From Holosporaceae bacterium (GTDB lineage: Bacteria; Pseudomonadota; Alphaproteobacteria; UBA7879; UBA5542), in assembly GCA_022646525.1 (NCBI GenBank), contig CP060261.1, positions 744,001-808,000 on the forward strand: a DNA stretch of 64,000 bases, given 5' to 3'. Position numbers and translations under genes: made by a program. The notes beneath the pieces were generated by a model. The model had not been told where the DNA came from and searched no databases. It was given only the letters and a program-made list of their open reading frames with translations. Numbering within the stretch: position 1 is the stretch's first letter; each line of letters opens with the position of its first letter. This document shows positions 10,783-20,522 of the stretch, piece after piece.

Positions 10783-10908
10783 TTATTCCTTTCCCTGCTT
10801 TTTCTCGGCTTGTTTTTTTTCTCGTCGTTTACGAAGGTTTTCGCGTAAGGCGCGCGCTAAGCGATCAGCGTTTTTATCGCTATATGTGTGTATATTTTTT
10901 TCAGCCAT
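10783..10908 (-). CDS. Small charged protein upstream of dcd
   Basis: A 41-aa open frame, MAEKNIHTYSDKNADRLARA then a very basic C-terminal half rich in Arg, Lys and Glu. Its stop is 3 bp before the dcd ATG and its last codons supply the dcd ribosome-binding site, so the two are probably co-translated. No domain recognised. I call it because the spacing and the helical, charged composition look selected, but so short a frame could be spurious. Confidence 0.5.
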   Translation of the reverse strand: MAEKNIHTYSDKNADRLARALRENLRKRREKKQAEKKQGKE

Positions 10909-11043
10909 GATGGATAGATTAGCATAGGTTTTAGAGGTCTTCCACTAATTTCCTGTAATAAAGAACAAACTATACATTTAATGAAAAATGTGCAATTAAA
11001 ACAATAATGTTTAACTATTTTTTTAGGAAATAAGGCCGATTAT

Positions 11044-11673
11044 CATGAAATATAAAGCAATTTTTACTTTTTCTTTTCTTTGTTTATTTTTGAATACATT
11101 TGCTGCCGGGGCAGAAGAAGGTGACGAATTAACAATACGTGTGCCATTAAGGGTTTGCAAAAGAAATAGAGTATTGGAATGGAGTCGACAAGCTGAGTGT
11201 AAGGAGTTTTTATGCAAAAAATGATGGCGACGCAAATCTAGTGTCAACATGTGATAAGGGCTTTGGTGTATGGGATGCAAGTAAAAAACACATTGGGGTA
11301 ATGCCGCTTTCTTTTGCTGAGCTAAATATGACATGTCGGTCGTCAAAACGGAAGAAAGTAATCTGGCTTGCGCGGGACGCGCTGGAATAGTTTTCGGACT
11401 CTTCGGAATACGATGCCACTAAACTTACATATACAAAATCCCCCATAGATCTTGTGTTGAAAGCAGGGTGGAGAGCACATATGCCAAAGAGGGGCGTTTT
11501 GTAATATTTGGTGTTAAGTCTGTTTTTATCATCAAGGCAAAGTTGAGAACGAATCATGGCATACAGGCTTTGTGGTGTTAGATGTGGAGACAGATCAGCT
11601 GATTTCACGCATCAAACCGGGCCTTTGCCCATGGTCGAAAAGCGCGCTTAGAAAAAAGTTATTGGATCGTTAA
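11044..11673 (+). CDS. Secreted protein of unknown function (frame-broken)
   Basis: Not recognised. Starts MKYKAIFTFSFLCLFLNTFA, a textbook signal peptide with cleavage expected after AAGA. Frame changes near 11170, 11388, 11500 and 11525 join coherent stretches: GVWDASKKHIGVMPLSFAEL, TKSPIDLVLKAGWRAHM and a C-terminus with WHTGFVVLDVETDQLISR ending LLDR at 11673. About 209 aa with a few cysteines. No terminator is evident before the tRNA-Thr gene 100 bp downstream. Confidence 0.5.
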
Positions 11674-11772
11674 CGGGATCTTCGTTAAAACAATAGCTTT
11701 AAACTCATGTGGCCAGCTTTTTCGGAGATCTATTGTTTCAATCGCTAAAATATGGCAATGTGCCTTCGGTTG

Positions 11773-11847
11773 GCCGCTGTGGCTCAGTGGTAGAGCGCAC
11801 CCTTGGTAAGGGTGAGGTCGAGAGTTCAATTCTCTCCAGCGGCACCA
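11773..11847 (+). tRNA. tRNA-Thr (anticodon GGT)
   Basis: Full cloverleaf: acceptor GCCGCTG pairs with CAGCGGC, anticodon stem CACCC/GGGTG encloses the loop TTGGTAA giving anticodon GGT, and the T-arm contains GTTCAATTC. The CCA tail is encoded (11845-11847). Confidence 0.96.
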
Positions 11848-11974
11848 TGTTGCTTTTTTTACAACATATTTCTAAAAGCATTTCTCATTACATATTACAA
11901 AAGCTTGTTGGAGGCTCGATTTTCCTGATATCTTTCAAAATAACGGTAATATATTTTTTAGGAGAAAAAAAATA

Positions 11975-12661
11975 ATGAAAAAAAAACAATTACTTAAGGT
12001 AGCTCTATCTGCTTTGGTGCTTTCTGCCGGTGTTGCAGAAAAAAAGTTTGAGGGCGCGCACGTTGGTGCGGACGTAAACTATAAGTTTGAAAGTCAAACT
12101 TTTAAAGATAAAAGCACAGGCAACAACAGAGGTACTGATGTTAAAGTTAAGCCAAGCGGTGTTGGCCTTGCTTTGAACGCAGGTTACACTGAAATGGTTG
12201 GTTCTGTATATCTTGGTGGTGATGTGCGTTTAGGTTATGGTTTCGGCAAGAAATCTAAAACACAATCTGGTAACTACCTTGGTGCAACAACAGCTTTCAA
12301 CATGAAGGCTGAAGTTAAGCAACGCTGGAATCTTGGTCTTGGTGCTCTTGTTGGTACTGAGTGCATGGACGACTGCTTGGTGTTCTTCCGTCTTGGGTTT
12401 GACTATTCAAACTACAAAGCTGAAGCTACTGCACTTACTGCAGGTACAGGTGTAGCTGCAGGCACTAAAAGAAGCAAAACATACGGCATGTGGTCAGTTG
12501 TTCCTGGTCTTGGTGTAAAATACAAGTTTGACAGAGACTGGACAGTAACTGCTGCATACGAGTATGCGCATCAATTGTCTAGCAAGTCTTTGTTCAACGA
12601 CATCAAAGCTGAAAAAGGATCTTCTCACGCCATTCGTTTTGGTGCGAGCTATTGCCTATAA
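11975..12661 (+). CDS. Outer-membrane beta-barrel protein
   Basis: Intact 228-aa protein starting MKKKQLLKVALSALVLSAG with an AGGAG ribosome-binding site. After the signal peptide the sequence is alternating polar/hydrophobic with many Gly and Tyr, as in small 8-strand barrels of the OmpA/Opa-like kind (for example VYLGGDVRLGYGFGKK, VVPGLGVKYKFDRDWTVTA, AYEYAHQL). The last strand ends in HAIRFGASYCL; the final residue is Leu where Phe is usual. An odd Cys pair lies in TECMDDCLVF. High, clean base composition and a strong terminator suggest an abundantly expressed surface protein. Preceded by tRNA-Thr. Confidence 0.85.
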   Translation: MKKKQLLKVALSALVLSAGVAEKKFEGAHVGADVNYKFESQTFKDKSTGNNRGTDVKVKPSGVGLALNAGYTEMVGSVYLGGDVRLGYGFGKKSKTQSGNYLGATTAFNMKAEVKQRWNLGLGALVGTECMDDCLVFFRLGFDYSNYKAEATALTAGTGVAAGTKRSKTYGMWSVVPGLGVKYKFDRDWTVTAAYEYAHQLSSKSLFNDIKAEKGSSHAIRFGASYCL

Positions 12662-12682
12662 TAGGCTTTTCAAGCTTAAACA

Positions 12683-12714
12683 AAAAACCCGGCTGTTTTG
12701 GCCGGGTTTTTTTT
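12683..12714 (+). terminator. Rho-independent terminator after the barrel gene
   Basis: Stem ACCCGGC / GCCGGGT with loop TGTTTTG, followed by eight T residues, 22 bp after the stop codon. Confidence 0.93.
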
Positions 12715-12721
12715 ATGTAAT

Positions 12722-12797
12722 TGGCATCTCCAACGGGATTCGAACCCGTGTTGCCGCCGTGAGAGGGCGGTGTCCTAGACCTCTAGACGATGGAGAC
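12722..12797 (-). tRNA. tRNA-Glu (anticodon CTC)
   Basis: On the minus strand the acceptor GTCTCCA pairs with TGGAGAT (first pair G-T), the D-arm reads CGTCTAGAGGTCTAGGAC as in tRNA-Glu, and the anticodon stem CCGCC/GGCGG encloses CTCTCAC, anticodon CTC. T-arm has GGTTCGAATCC and CCA is encoded. The CTC isoacceptor is usually present besides a TTC one. Confidence 0.95.
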
Positions 12798-13131
12798 AAA
12801 AGACGTAGGTGCAGTGTTACAAGGACTGACGTACTTTTGCAAGGGAAAAACTTAGCTTTTAAGAAATCTATTTTGTAAGAATAAAGTTAAAAGTTGGCCA
12901 GTTTTAGTAATGCGTGCCATTATAGTTCATAAAAAAGTTAGCTATTCTGAAAGCTCTCTTTTGCATAAATCTAAGTAGGGCGCGTTTATTCTATGGGCGG
13001 CGCTCAATTTTCCTGTCTTCCTACCACCATGTATTTTCTGCATAATTCCTAGGGCGCCTTTACCCTAGGATAAGCCTTCCTAAAAAATATAAGTAAATAA
13101 AAAATAACTTTTAATAATTATGGATGGTATT
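12798..13131. other. 334-bp intergenic stretch
   Basis: No gene is visible on either strand. It must hold the promoter for the plus-strand barrel/coiled-coil pair and for the minus-strand tRNA-Glu. The only structured element is the inverted repeat at 13047-13070. The last 50 bp are very AT-rich. Confidence 0.6.
13047..13070. repeat. Perfect inverted repeat upstream of a barrel gene
   Basis: Arms TCCTAGGG and CCCTAGGA are perfect complements around an 8-bp spacer, 61 bp before the start at 13132. No T run follows, so it is not an ordinary terminator. It could be an operator for a dimeric regulator or an mRNA hairpin in the leader. Confidence 0.55.
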
Positions 13132-13871
13132 ATGAATACAAAAAAGATTTATTTCCTCGTCATTTTAGCAGGCAGTGTTTCTGCGGCTTCTCTTACCCAT
13201 GCAGAGGCAAGCTATAGCGACGCGGCAATTTCAAACAATACACAAAAACCCTTTTACAGGATTTCATGCAACAGGTGCCGTTGGCTTTGGGCACATAAGC
13301 GCGAAGACAAAAACGACACACTAAACACACCAACCGGTTTAACGACACACACATGGGGAACTACCGCAGCACGGCAAATGGCATTTCGTTTTCTGCCGCT
13401 GGTGACTATGTTTGGGAATGCCAAGAATACCTTCTAGGGTTAGAGCTAGGTGGTACATATCACACAAATAAGACAAGGCATGACTCTGCGCATAGAAATA
13501 CTGCTGGTGTTACAGACCTTAGAGAAACTGTCAAATACAAATATAATTTAGCTTCGCGCGCTAAAGTCGGAAAAAAAATTAATGAGTCAATGGCTGTTTT
13601 TGCGGGCTTAGGAGTTTCTCGAGGTTCTTTTTGAATACATTGCCCACAGTGATGGAAATAAAAGCAAGAAGAAGTTTGATTTATGGGGCATCACACCCTC
13701 TGCAAGTATTTGCGTGAAGCTGTCTGATAAAACCCTTCTAAGTGTTCGGTATACGCACACATTTTATCAATCTCAAAATAGCAAATCTGCCATCTGGCAG
13801 ATCATCAATCAATGGAAAAAATTAAGCCTCAGTCTTCAAGTGTGCGCATTGGTTTGACGTATAAATTCTAA
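13132..13871 (+). CDS. Outer-membrane beta-barrel protein (frame-broken)
   Basis: Start chosen at MNTKKIYFLVILAGSVSAAS because GGATGG lies just before it; an upstream in-frame ATG at 13120 is the alternative. Signal peptide ends near THA. Shifts near 13252, 13360 and 13635 join stretches such as GFHATGAVGFGHISAK, YLLGLELGGTYHT and KINESMAVFAGLGVSRGSF. Shifts near 13805 give a last strand SSVRIGLTYKF that ends in the Phe typical of outer-membrane barrels. About 245 aa; similar architecture to the barrel at 11975 but not closely similar in sequence. The next gene begins 28 bp later, so they are likely one operon. Confidence 0.75.
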
Positions 13872-13899
13872 AAATCACATAACTAAATAAGGCATTACC

Positions 13900-16800
13900 A
13901 TGACAACTTTTGAACAAAAAATAACACTCTTAAAAAATAAGTTTTTATGCTCGACAGCGATGGCTTTAGTTCTTGTTGGCACACCGCTTGCGGGGCATTC
14001 GGCAGCACGCCATGAAGAGGCCATGCGCGCGGCACTGGAAGACCAGTTTCTTGCAGGAAAGCGTGTGGGCACAAAGCGTATCGAACGGCATGTTGTGACT
14101 GAAGTTGGGCGTGTCGATAACTTGGTTGTTGTGATGCCGTCACCCCAGAAAGCTGCTGCTGACGGGTTGCAAGCGATTTTCAATAAAGAGGCCTTAGAAA
14201 GAGAGCTTGAAGCACTAAAACGCAAAGAACAAGAAGCACGTGCAGCAAACGACCAAAAAGCATTAGACCTGTTGGAAAAAGCAGAACTGCTGAAGAAGCG
14301 TACTTGCGCTTGCAACAAAAGCTTCAAGCGCTTCGGCGTGAGGAAAAGGCGCTTGAGGCTGGGCAGCGAAAAAGCGAAGAAGAAGCATCTCGCTATCGTC
14401 AACAATTTATTGATAAGGGGCGCAAGCTTTAAATCTTGGCACCACACTTAAGATTAGAGAAGAAGAGCTTGCCAAAAAACGTGCGCGTCTCAGCGATCTT
14501 GAGGCTAAGCTAAGTGGGCTTACAGATTCTCAAAGGCGTGATCAAGAAGCACTTAAGGGCTTAACGTCTAGTATTCAGAAGCAAAAAGATGCTGTAGAAA
14601 GGGCCGAGCAAGAGTTGCTTAAATTGAAGGCTCAGCACGAAGTTCTCAATGCAGAAAAAGATAAATACAAAGCTCAGCGCGATGCCGCTGAACGGGATGC
14701 GCGAGAAAAGAATCTGCTTTGCGCGATCTTGGGTTGCAGCTTCAAGAAAGTGAAACAAGACACCAACAGGCGGATGCCGATTTGCAGCAGGTTAGAGCCG
14801 AAGTCGCAAATTTAGAGGCAGCGCTAGAAGGCGATCAGCGTCGTATCTTGGAGCTTGAAGGGAAATTGCAGGGCGCAAATGCCAGCTATCTGTCATGCTT
14901 GGGGCATTAAGAAACGAAGCACCTGATTGTTTTGACGGTGTGGATGACCCTGTTGCGGCCCTTGATGCGTTGCGCCTTCAAGCCATATACTGAAACAAGT
15001 ATTTGCAGGTAAAGACGCAAAACTTCACGCCGCAATGGATGCGCGCGATGCCCTTGATGCGGAGTTGCAGGCCCTTAAGGTTACGCATCAAGAACTAGCT
15101 GACAAGTTGGCTGGTGCTGTGCAAACTGGTGCAGACAAAGCACGTGTAATTGAGAGACTAGAGACAGACCTTGCTACTGCTAGAAGTCGCATTGCTGAGT
15201 TAGAGGCACGAGCAGACGAATTAGAAGCGGAAAGCACGGCCTTGCGGGCGGAAAGAGACAAATTTGAGTGGCAAGTTTTGGCATTGCAAGCAACAGAAAA
15301 GCGCTTAGAGCGCGAACTTACGGCAGCAAAAGCAAACAGCGATAGACAGGCCGCACAAGTGGCGCTTTTGACTTCTGAAAAAGAAGCACTTGAGAAGCGT
15401 CAATCAGTACTTGAAACAGCAATTGAGCAACTAAAGGCGGCAAAGATACAAATGCAACAAGAGGCCCGTTTCGATGCGCAAGCACATCAAAATGAAGCAC
15501 AGCGCCAACAAGCGGCGCATGCACAGATGGTGCGCGAATTACGTGAAACTATTGAGGCGCATCAGCAAGAAATTGCGCGCAGTAAGGATGCATTGGCTGA
15601 AAGGCAGCGTGTGCTTGCTGAAGAGCTTGCAACAGCAAAAGCTGAACATAACCAGGCCGTTGCAGAACACAATGAGCGTATTGCAGAAAAAGAAGCTGCC
15701 CTTGCGGAATTGCAGGTTGCTGAAAGCCAACAACTAGAGGAGTATGCAGCCCTTCGCAAGGAAATAGAGGCACGCGATAAGGCGCTTTTGGAGCAAGAGA
15801 AAAAGTTGCGTCAAACCTCTGCTGCATTGGCCGAGGCAGAGCGTGTTTGTATGGAAGCCAAGGAACGCGCAGATGCGTATGAAAAACGTATTGAAGCATT
15901 AGAACTTGAACAGCATCAGCTTACAGAGCGCCTTTCTAAGACGGAAGAAAGGCGCGCGGCTGCTGAAACACAAGCGGCTGAAGTCAAGGCGCGCCTGCAA
16001 GCCCTTGAGCAGGCACAACAACACAACAATGGAAGAAAAAAAAAGCGCTTGAGGCACGACTTGCAGAAAAGGCAGGCATTCAAAGTGCTGCTGGTGACGA
16101 GGCCGCGCGTCTTGAGGCTTATGAACAGCTTACGAAAGAACTTAGCACTTTGGAGGCGGCCTTGTATGAAAAAGTACAAGAAGCAGCCCAGCAATCTGAA
16201 GCTTTGGCAGCACTGACAGCGGAACACACTGCAGTCAAAATGAAACTAGAGCAAGCTGCTTCAGCAGCGCGTGCGCTGCAAGCGGAGCTTGGGGGAAACA
16301 GCAAAGTTTGAAAGCGTTGGAAGCATCGTCAGAAGAAATTCGAGCAAAGCATGATCGATTGAGTGAGGAAAATATTGAGATTAGAGCTCAGTTACGAGAA
16401 TTAGGCAATCAGGCAGAGCAGGAAACAGCCACATATAAGCAGACAGTAGAGGCTTTGAATCTTGAACTTAATGCGAATAAGGCTCAAATGCAGCAACTGA
16501 AAGACCAGTTGGCAGAAAATCAAGCAGCTGCGGTTAAGGCTGAAGAAGAGCACCAGCGTTCTTTGGCGCAAATTGAAGCAGAGCATTTAACCCGCCAAGC
16601 GCTAGAAGCTAAGGTAGCTGAAATAACGCAAGCCTTAGAAGCGGCGCGTACGGCCGCCACCGAGGCGTCTAAGGCACGTCAACTTTCTGTGGCCGAGGTA
16701 GAGGTTTTGCAAGAAGAACTACGTTCAAAAGCTATGGAAATGGAAGCGGCGACGCAAACAGCCTTGTTAGAACAGCAGGCTTTGCAGGCCACAATTGATA

Positions 16801-18915
16801 AACTGGAGATGGCTGCTGCTGAAGCATCTGGACAAATCGCCCACTTAACGGATGCATTGGCCCAGGCAGAAAAAGAAAAAAGCTGAAGCCGTAGCGAAGC
16901 ATGCAGAACTGACGGCAGACCATGAAACTGCAACAGCCGATCTTGCAAAAGTGCGTGCTGAGAAAAACCCAATTGACAGCAGCCTTAGAAGAAAAAAGAA
17001 GCGGCCTATCTCGCAAAAACTGCTGAAGAAGCCCGATTACGCCAGCAAGTAGACGCACTTGCGTTAGAGTCTGCCGGTTTGCGCGAGACGGTTGAAGAAA
17101 TGAGAGATCAGCTTGCCAGACTTCGAGAAAAAGCTGAATTTGTAGGTGATGAGCTGAGCGCTACGCAAGAAGTTATTGCAGAGCGTGAGGCTGAAAATAA
17201 GAGATTGGAGCGCGCGCATGCGGCGTTAGTGGCACAGCTTGCTAAGATGCAAGCAGACTTAGAAGCGGAATATGAAGCCATTCTTGCCTATTTAGATGTG
17301 TCTGATGAAGTCAGTCCTGATTTTGCTACTGTTTTAAGACATCTTCGTCAGCTAAAGAGAGAGCTTGAGCTAACCCGAACAGCCAATGATCGCCTAGAAG
17401 ATGATGTGAAAGCCGCAGTAGCTGCAAGAGATAATATGGCACGTCAGCTTGAGCTGGTAACCGAACAAAAGAAAAAGCATTTACTGAGGTAGGCAGACTT
17501 ACAGCCTTGGTTGAAGAAAAAATGATCAGTTACATGACCAAGAGAGTCGCATTAAAAAAGGCTGAGGAAGATCTTGAAGCGGCTGAAGCAGCGCGTCGAG
17601 AAGCCGTTATTGCGCGGATTGATCTTACAGAGCAAGTTGAACAGTTAGAGACATCGCTTCAGCAACAACAACGCTTGCGGATGGAGCTTGAGGAAAAAAT
17701 TCGTGAATTAGAGCAGGTTCAGGGCGAATATCTTTCACAGTCTACCGAAGATGAAAAATGATTCGTCGCTTGACGATGTCTAAACGAAAGTCAGATCTTC
17801 TTTTTGCGAAACATGAAGATGAGTATGCGTCAGACCTTCAAGCATTTGAAGGTATGGTGGCAGATTTAGAAGCAAAGCAGCGTATTGCTACTGAATTAGC
17901 CGAAGCCCTTGAAGAAGAAAGGGCAGAGTGTCAAAAACTTAAACTTGTTGTTGATGCGCAATCTGCTTTGCTGGAAGAAGCAGCTGTTAAAGGAATGAAA
18001 GCGTTGGAAGGAAAAATAAAGCTGAATTGGCTTGTGCAGAAGCTTTGGCTCAGTATGAAGATGCTCAGGCTAAGGTTCGGAGGATGGAAGCAGAAATTCA
18101 GTCTCTTAAAGCTGCCCTTGAGCTTTTGCCTCAACAAGTTGCGGCCCAAAAAGCCCGAAATGTAGAGCTTCAGGCAACAATTGATGCTACGCGTGCAGAG
18201 GCTGAAGCAGCTAATCGTGATTTAGAGCAACGCACTGCGGCCTTCGAAAAGTTGCGGACCGCAGCAGCTAAAGATGCAAAAGCCCTTGCTGCCCTTCGTC
18301 AGCAGCATCAAGAAACACTTGAAAAGCAAGCACTTTATGAGAAACAAAAAAAAAATGAATCCAAAGAGAGAAATGCTTCTGCGGTAGCTTATAAACTTAA
18401 GATAAAATTAAGGGCAAAAGAAGAAGAAGCAGAAATTTTGCAACAAGAGCGTGATGCTTTACAGAAAGCCTTTGCTCAAACTGGTGGTGCCATCGGTATT
18501 TCTGAAACCCATGACGCATTTTCTAAAAGTGCGCTAGATATGACATTACAGACGCCAATGCGCGATTCAGGCATTGGGGGAAGCTCTACTCCACAGGTGC
18601 GTACGGGCATGACGCCAGCTTTGAGACGTGTAGCGGCTGGCCTTAAAGGTAAGAAGCGTATCACTGAAGCAGAAATGTCGTCGCTTATGGCACAGCTATT
18701 AGCAGCTACAGGTGTGACTGTTGATACAAATGCAGACGAGATGATGGATGCGTATAGAGCAGGATCACCTGTGAAGGGCGCAAAGCACACGCTTGCTGAC
18801 CACACCAACTTGGGCTCGCCTGGGGTGCCTGCATCACCATTCGGGACTAAGTTGCGCACCAGAAAAACTTTTAACTGGTGGAAATCCTCGACTGCGCTCT
18901 GATATTTTTGGATAG
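13900..18915 (+). CDS. Very long secreted coiled-coil protein (frame-broken)
   Basis: Not recognised as a named family. Begins MTTFEQKITLLKNKFLCSTA with a signal peptide ending near GHSAA, then about 1,450 residues of Ala/Glu/Leu/Gln/Lys heptads, for example 15035-16020 (KVTHQELADKLAGAV, LETDLATARSRIAELEAR). The coil runs in one direction to about 18470 with shifts near 14300, 14420, 14715, 14890, 15000, 16025, 16300, 16875, 16995, 17040, 17480, 17755 and 18020. The final 140 residues are not coiled: they are rich in Ser/Thr-Pro (TPMRD, SPVKG) and contain KGKKRITEAEMSSLMAQLL. With a shift near 18865 the end reads LLTGGNPRLRSDIFG at 18915; without it, at 18902. Total about 1,670 aa. A strong terminator follows. 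It probably forms an extended rod outside the cytoplasm, possibly linked to the barrel encoded just upstream. Confidence 0.7.
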
Positions 18916-18939
18916 TTTTCCTCTTTATCATCAGAAAAA

Positions 18940-18966
18940 AAGGCCGGGTTAAACCGGCCTTTTTTA
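18940..18966 (+). terminator. Rho-independent terminator after the coiled-coil gene
   Basis: Stem AAGGCCGG / CCGGCCTT with loop GTTAAA and a following T run, 24 bp after the stop at 18915. Confidence 0.93.
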
Positions 18967-19036
18967 TATTTTAAAATAGATATCGTGCATTGCATAACCT
19001 AGGGGCTTCATTTATGATTGTATACGGATGATGAAC

Positions 19037-19867
19037 ATGAAAACGCGTCGATTTTATTATTTTTATGGGCTGTCTTTTGTGGAGGCGCGGCCCACTTAGC
19101 TGTTGCTGCGGAAAGCCCCCAAAAGTTGGGTGATGCAGCCAGGAAAGATGCTTATAACCAAAAAAAGGCAGAACATCACGATTTAGATAGCGACCCTTTT
19201 GAACCCCTTAACCGACGTGTTTTTTGCGTTTAATCAGTATATAGATGCCCTTATTATTGACCCGTTTGCCAATATGTATCGCATGGGGGTGCCTGAAGAT
19301 GTTCAAATTTCAGTGGCGAATGTGCTGCACAATGCTTCTGAGCCCGTTATTTTTGTGGAATGATTGTTTGCAAAGAAAAAAGGAAAAAAAGGCGTTGGCT
19401 AGCTTTTCGCGCTTTTGCATCAACACCGTTTTTGGTGTGTTTGGTATTTTTGATGTGGCGAAGAAATTAGGGCTGGATCCCCATAGGGAATCTTTTAACA
19501 CCACCCTAAAATATTACGGCGTGCCTCAAGGGCCATATCTTGTTTTACCTGTGCTTGGCCCTACCAATCCACGCTATATTGCAGGGACTGTGTTTGATTA
19601 TTTCATCGACCCTGTGCGGTACTATGCCCAAAAGCATGACACGCGTTCATGGACGTACTGGCGTACAGGTATGCACTTCTTAACGGTGCGTGCTAACATT
19701 ACGGAAGATATTCGTAACTTCCGAGAAAATTCGATTGACTTTTACGCGGCGTTGCGTAGTTTTTTTAAACAGTACATGGACGCAAGTCGTATGGATGGAA
19801 GGTGCAGTACGCAAGCCCGTCTCTTGATGAATTCATGTTTGATGAAGAAGAGGACGAAACAGATTAA
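19037..19867 (+). CDS. mlaA: MlaA (VacJ) family outer-membrane lipid asymmetry protein
   Basis: MlaA extracts misplaced phospholipids from the outer leaflet of the outer membrane and hands them to MlaC. Start MKTRRFYYF is uncertain (ATG at 19028 is also in frame). One missing T near 19062 gives a signal peptide ending AVAAES. The diagnostic region DSDPFEPLNRRVFAFNQYID needs a shift near 19222, and YLVLPVLGPTNPRYIAGTVF with VFDYFIDPVRYY is intact. The acidic tail LDEFMFDEEEDETD stops at 19867, 1 bp before mlaC. I see no convincing lipobox cysteine, unlike E. coli MlaA. About 275 aa. Confidence 0.88.
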
Positions 19868-19868
19868 A

Positions 19869-20493
19869 ATGCACTTTCTGGGAAATTTATTTTTGGGGGC
19901 TTTTGTTAGTTTGGTGTTTTTATGTGGTTACGCCGAACCAACAAATGATGATTTACGTGTTGAGGATCGGAAACAAGCCGAAAAGTTTGTTCAAGATTTG
20001 GGCGATAAAGGCATTTCAACCTTAACAGGAGTGGTCTTTCAAAAAGAGGAGCGTCAAAAAACGCTTTGAAGATCTGTTTGTTGTGGCTTTTGATTATGAG
20101 CGTATCGGTAAATTTGTACTAGGGCGCTTTAGGCGTGATGTTAAGCCAGCGGATATGAAAACCTATCTTGGCCTTTTTAAAGGTATGGTTGTGCGTGTTT
20201 ATGCCGCCCGCTTTGGTGAATATGACGATGAGAAATTTGAAGTTTATGACAGTCGAATTATCGACAAAAAAGTTGATACAGCCATTGTTTCAAGCAAGAT
20301 TATTCGTCGTAATAACTCTAAAGTGCAGATTGAATGGCATATCTATAAATCGAAATCAGGTACTTATAAAATATTTGACGTTGTTGTTGAGGGTGTGAGC
20401 ATGGCTTTGACGCAGCGCTCGGAATTCGCGGCTATTTTGCAAAGAGATGGTATATCCGGTCTTATTAACCAGCTGCAAAGCCAAAAAAAATAG
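19869..20493 (+). CDS. mlaC: MlaC family periplasmic phospholipid shuttle
   Basis: MlaC carries phospholipid between MlaA and the inner-membrane Mla ABC transporter. Signal peptide at the N-terminus (MHFLGNLFLGAFVSLVFLCG). One extra A near 20058 must be removed to read RQKRFEDLFVVAFDYERIGK, then FVLGRF and the family-typical sequences DTAIVSSKIIR, KVQIEWHI and KIFDVVVEGVSMALTQRSEF follow. About 208 aa, normal. The ABC components MlaFED are not in this window. Operon with mlaA. Confidence 0.9.
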
Positions 20494-20522
20494 TAAAAAA
20501 TAGCCAGCTTAGGCACACAAAA

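Noticed and set aside
11773..12797. A genomic island bounded by tRNA-Thr and tRNA-Glu.
   Set aside because: I see no integrase, no direct repeat of either tRNA 3' end and no change of composition; the gene between is an ordinary barrel protein.
13875..14447. A minus-strand 190-aa open frame.
   Set aside because: Antisense of the coiled-coil gene; it is Ser/Phe/Ala-rich only because the sense strand is Glu/Lys/Ala-rich, and many similar shadows follow to 18 kb.
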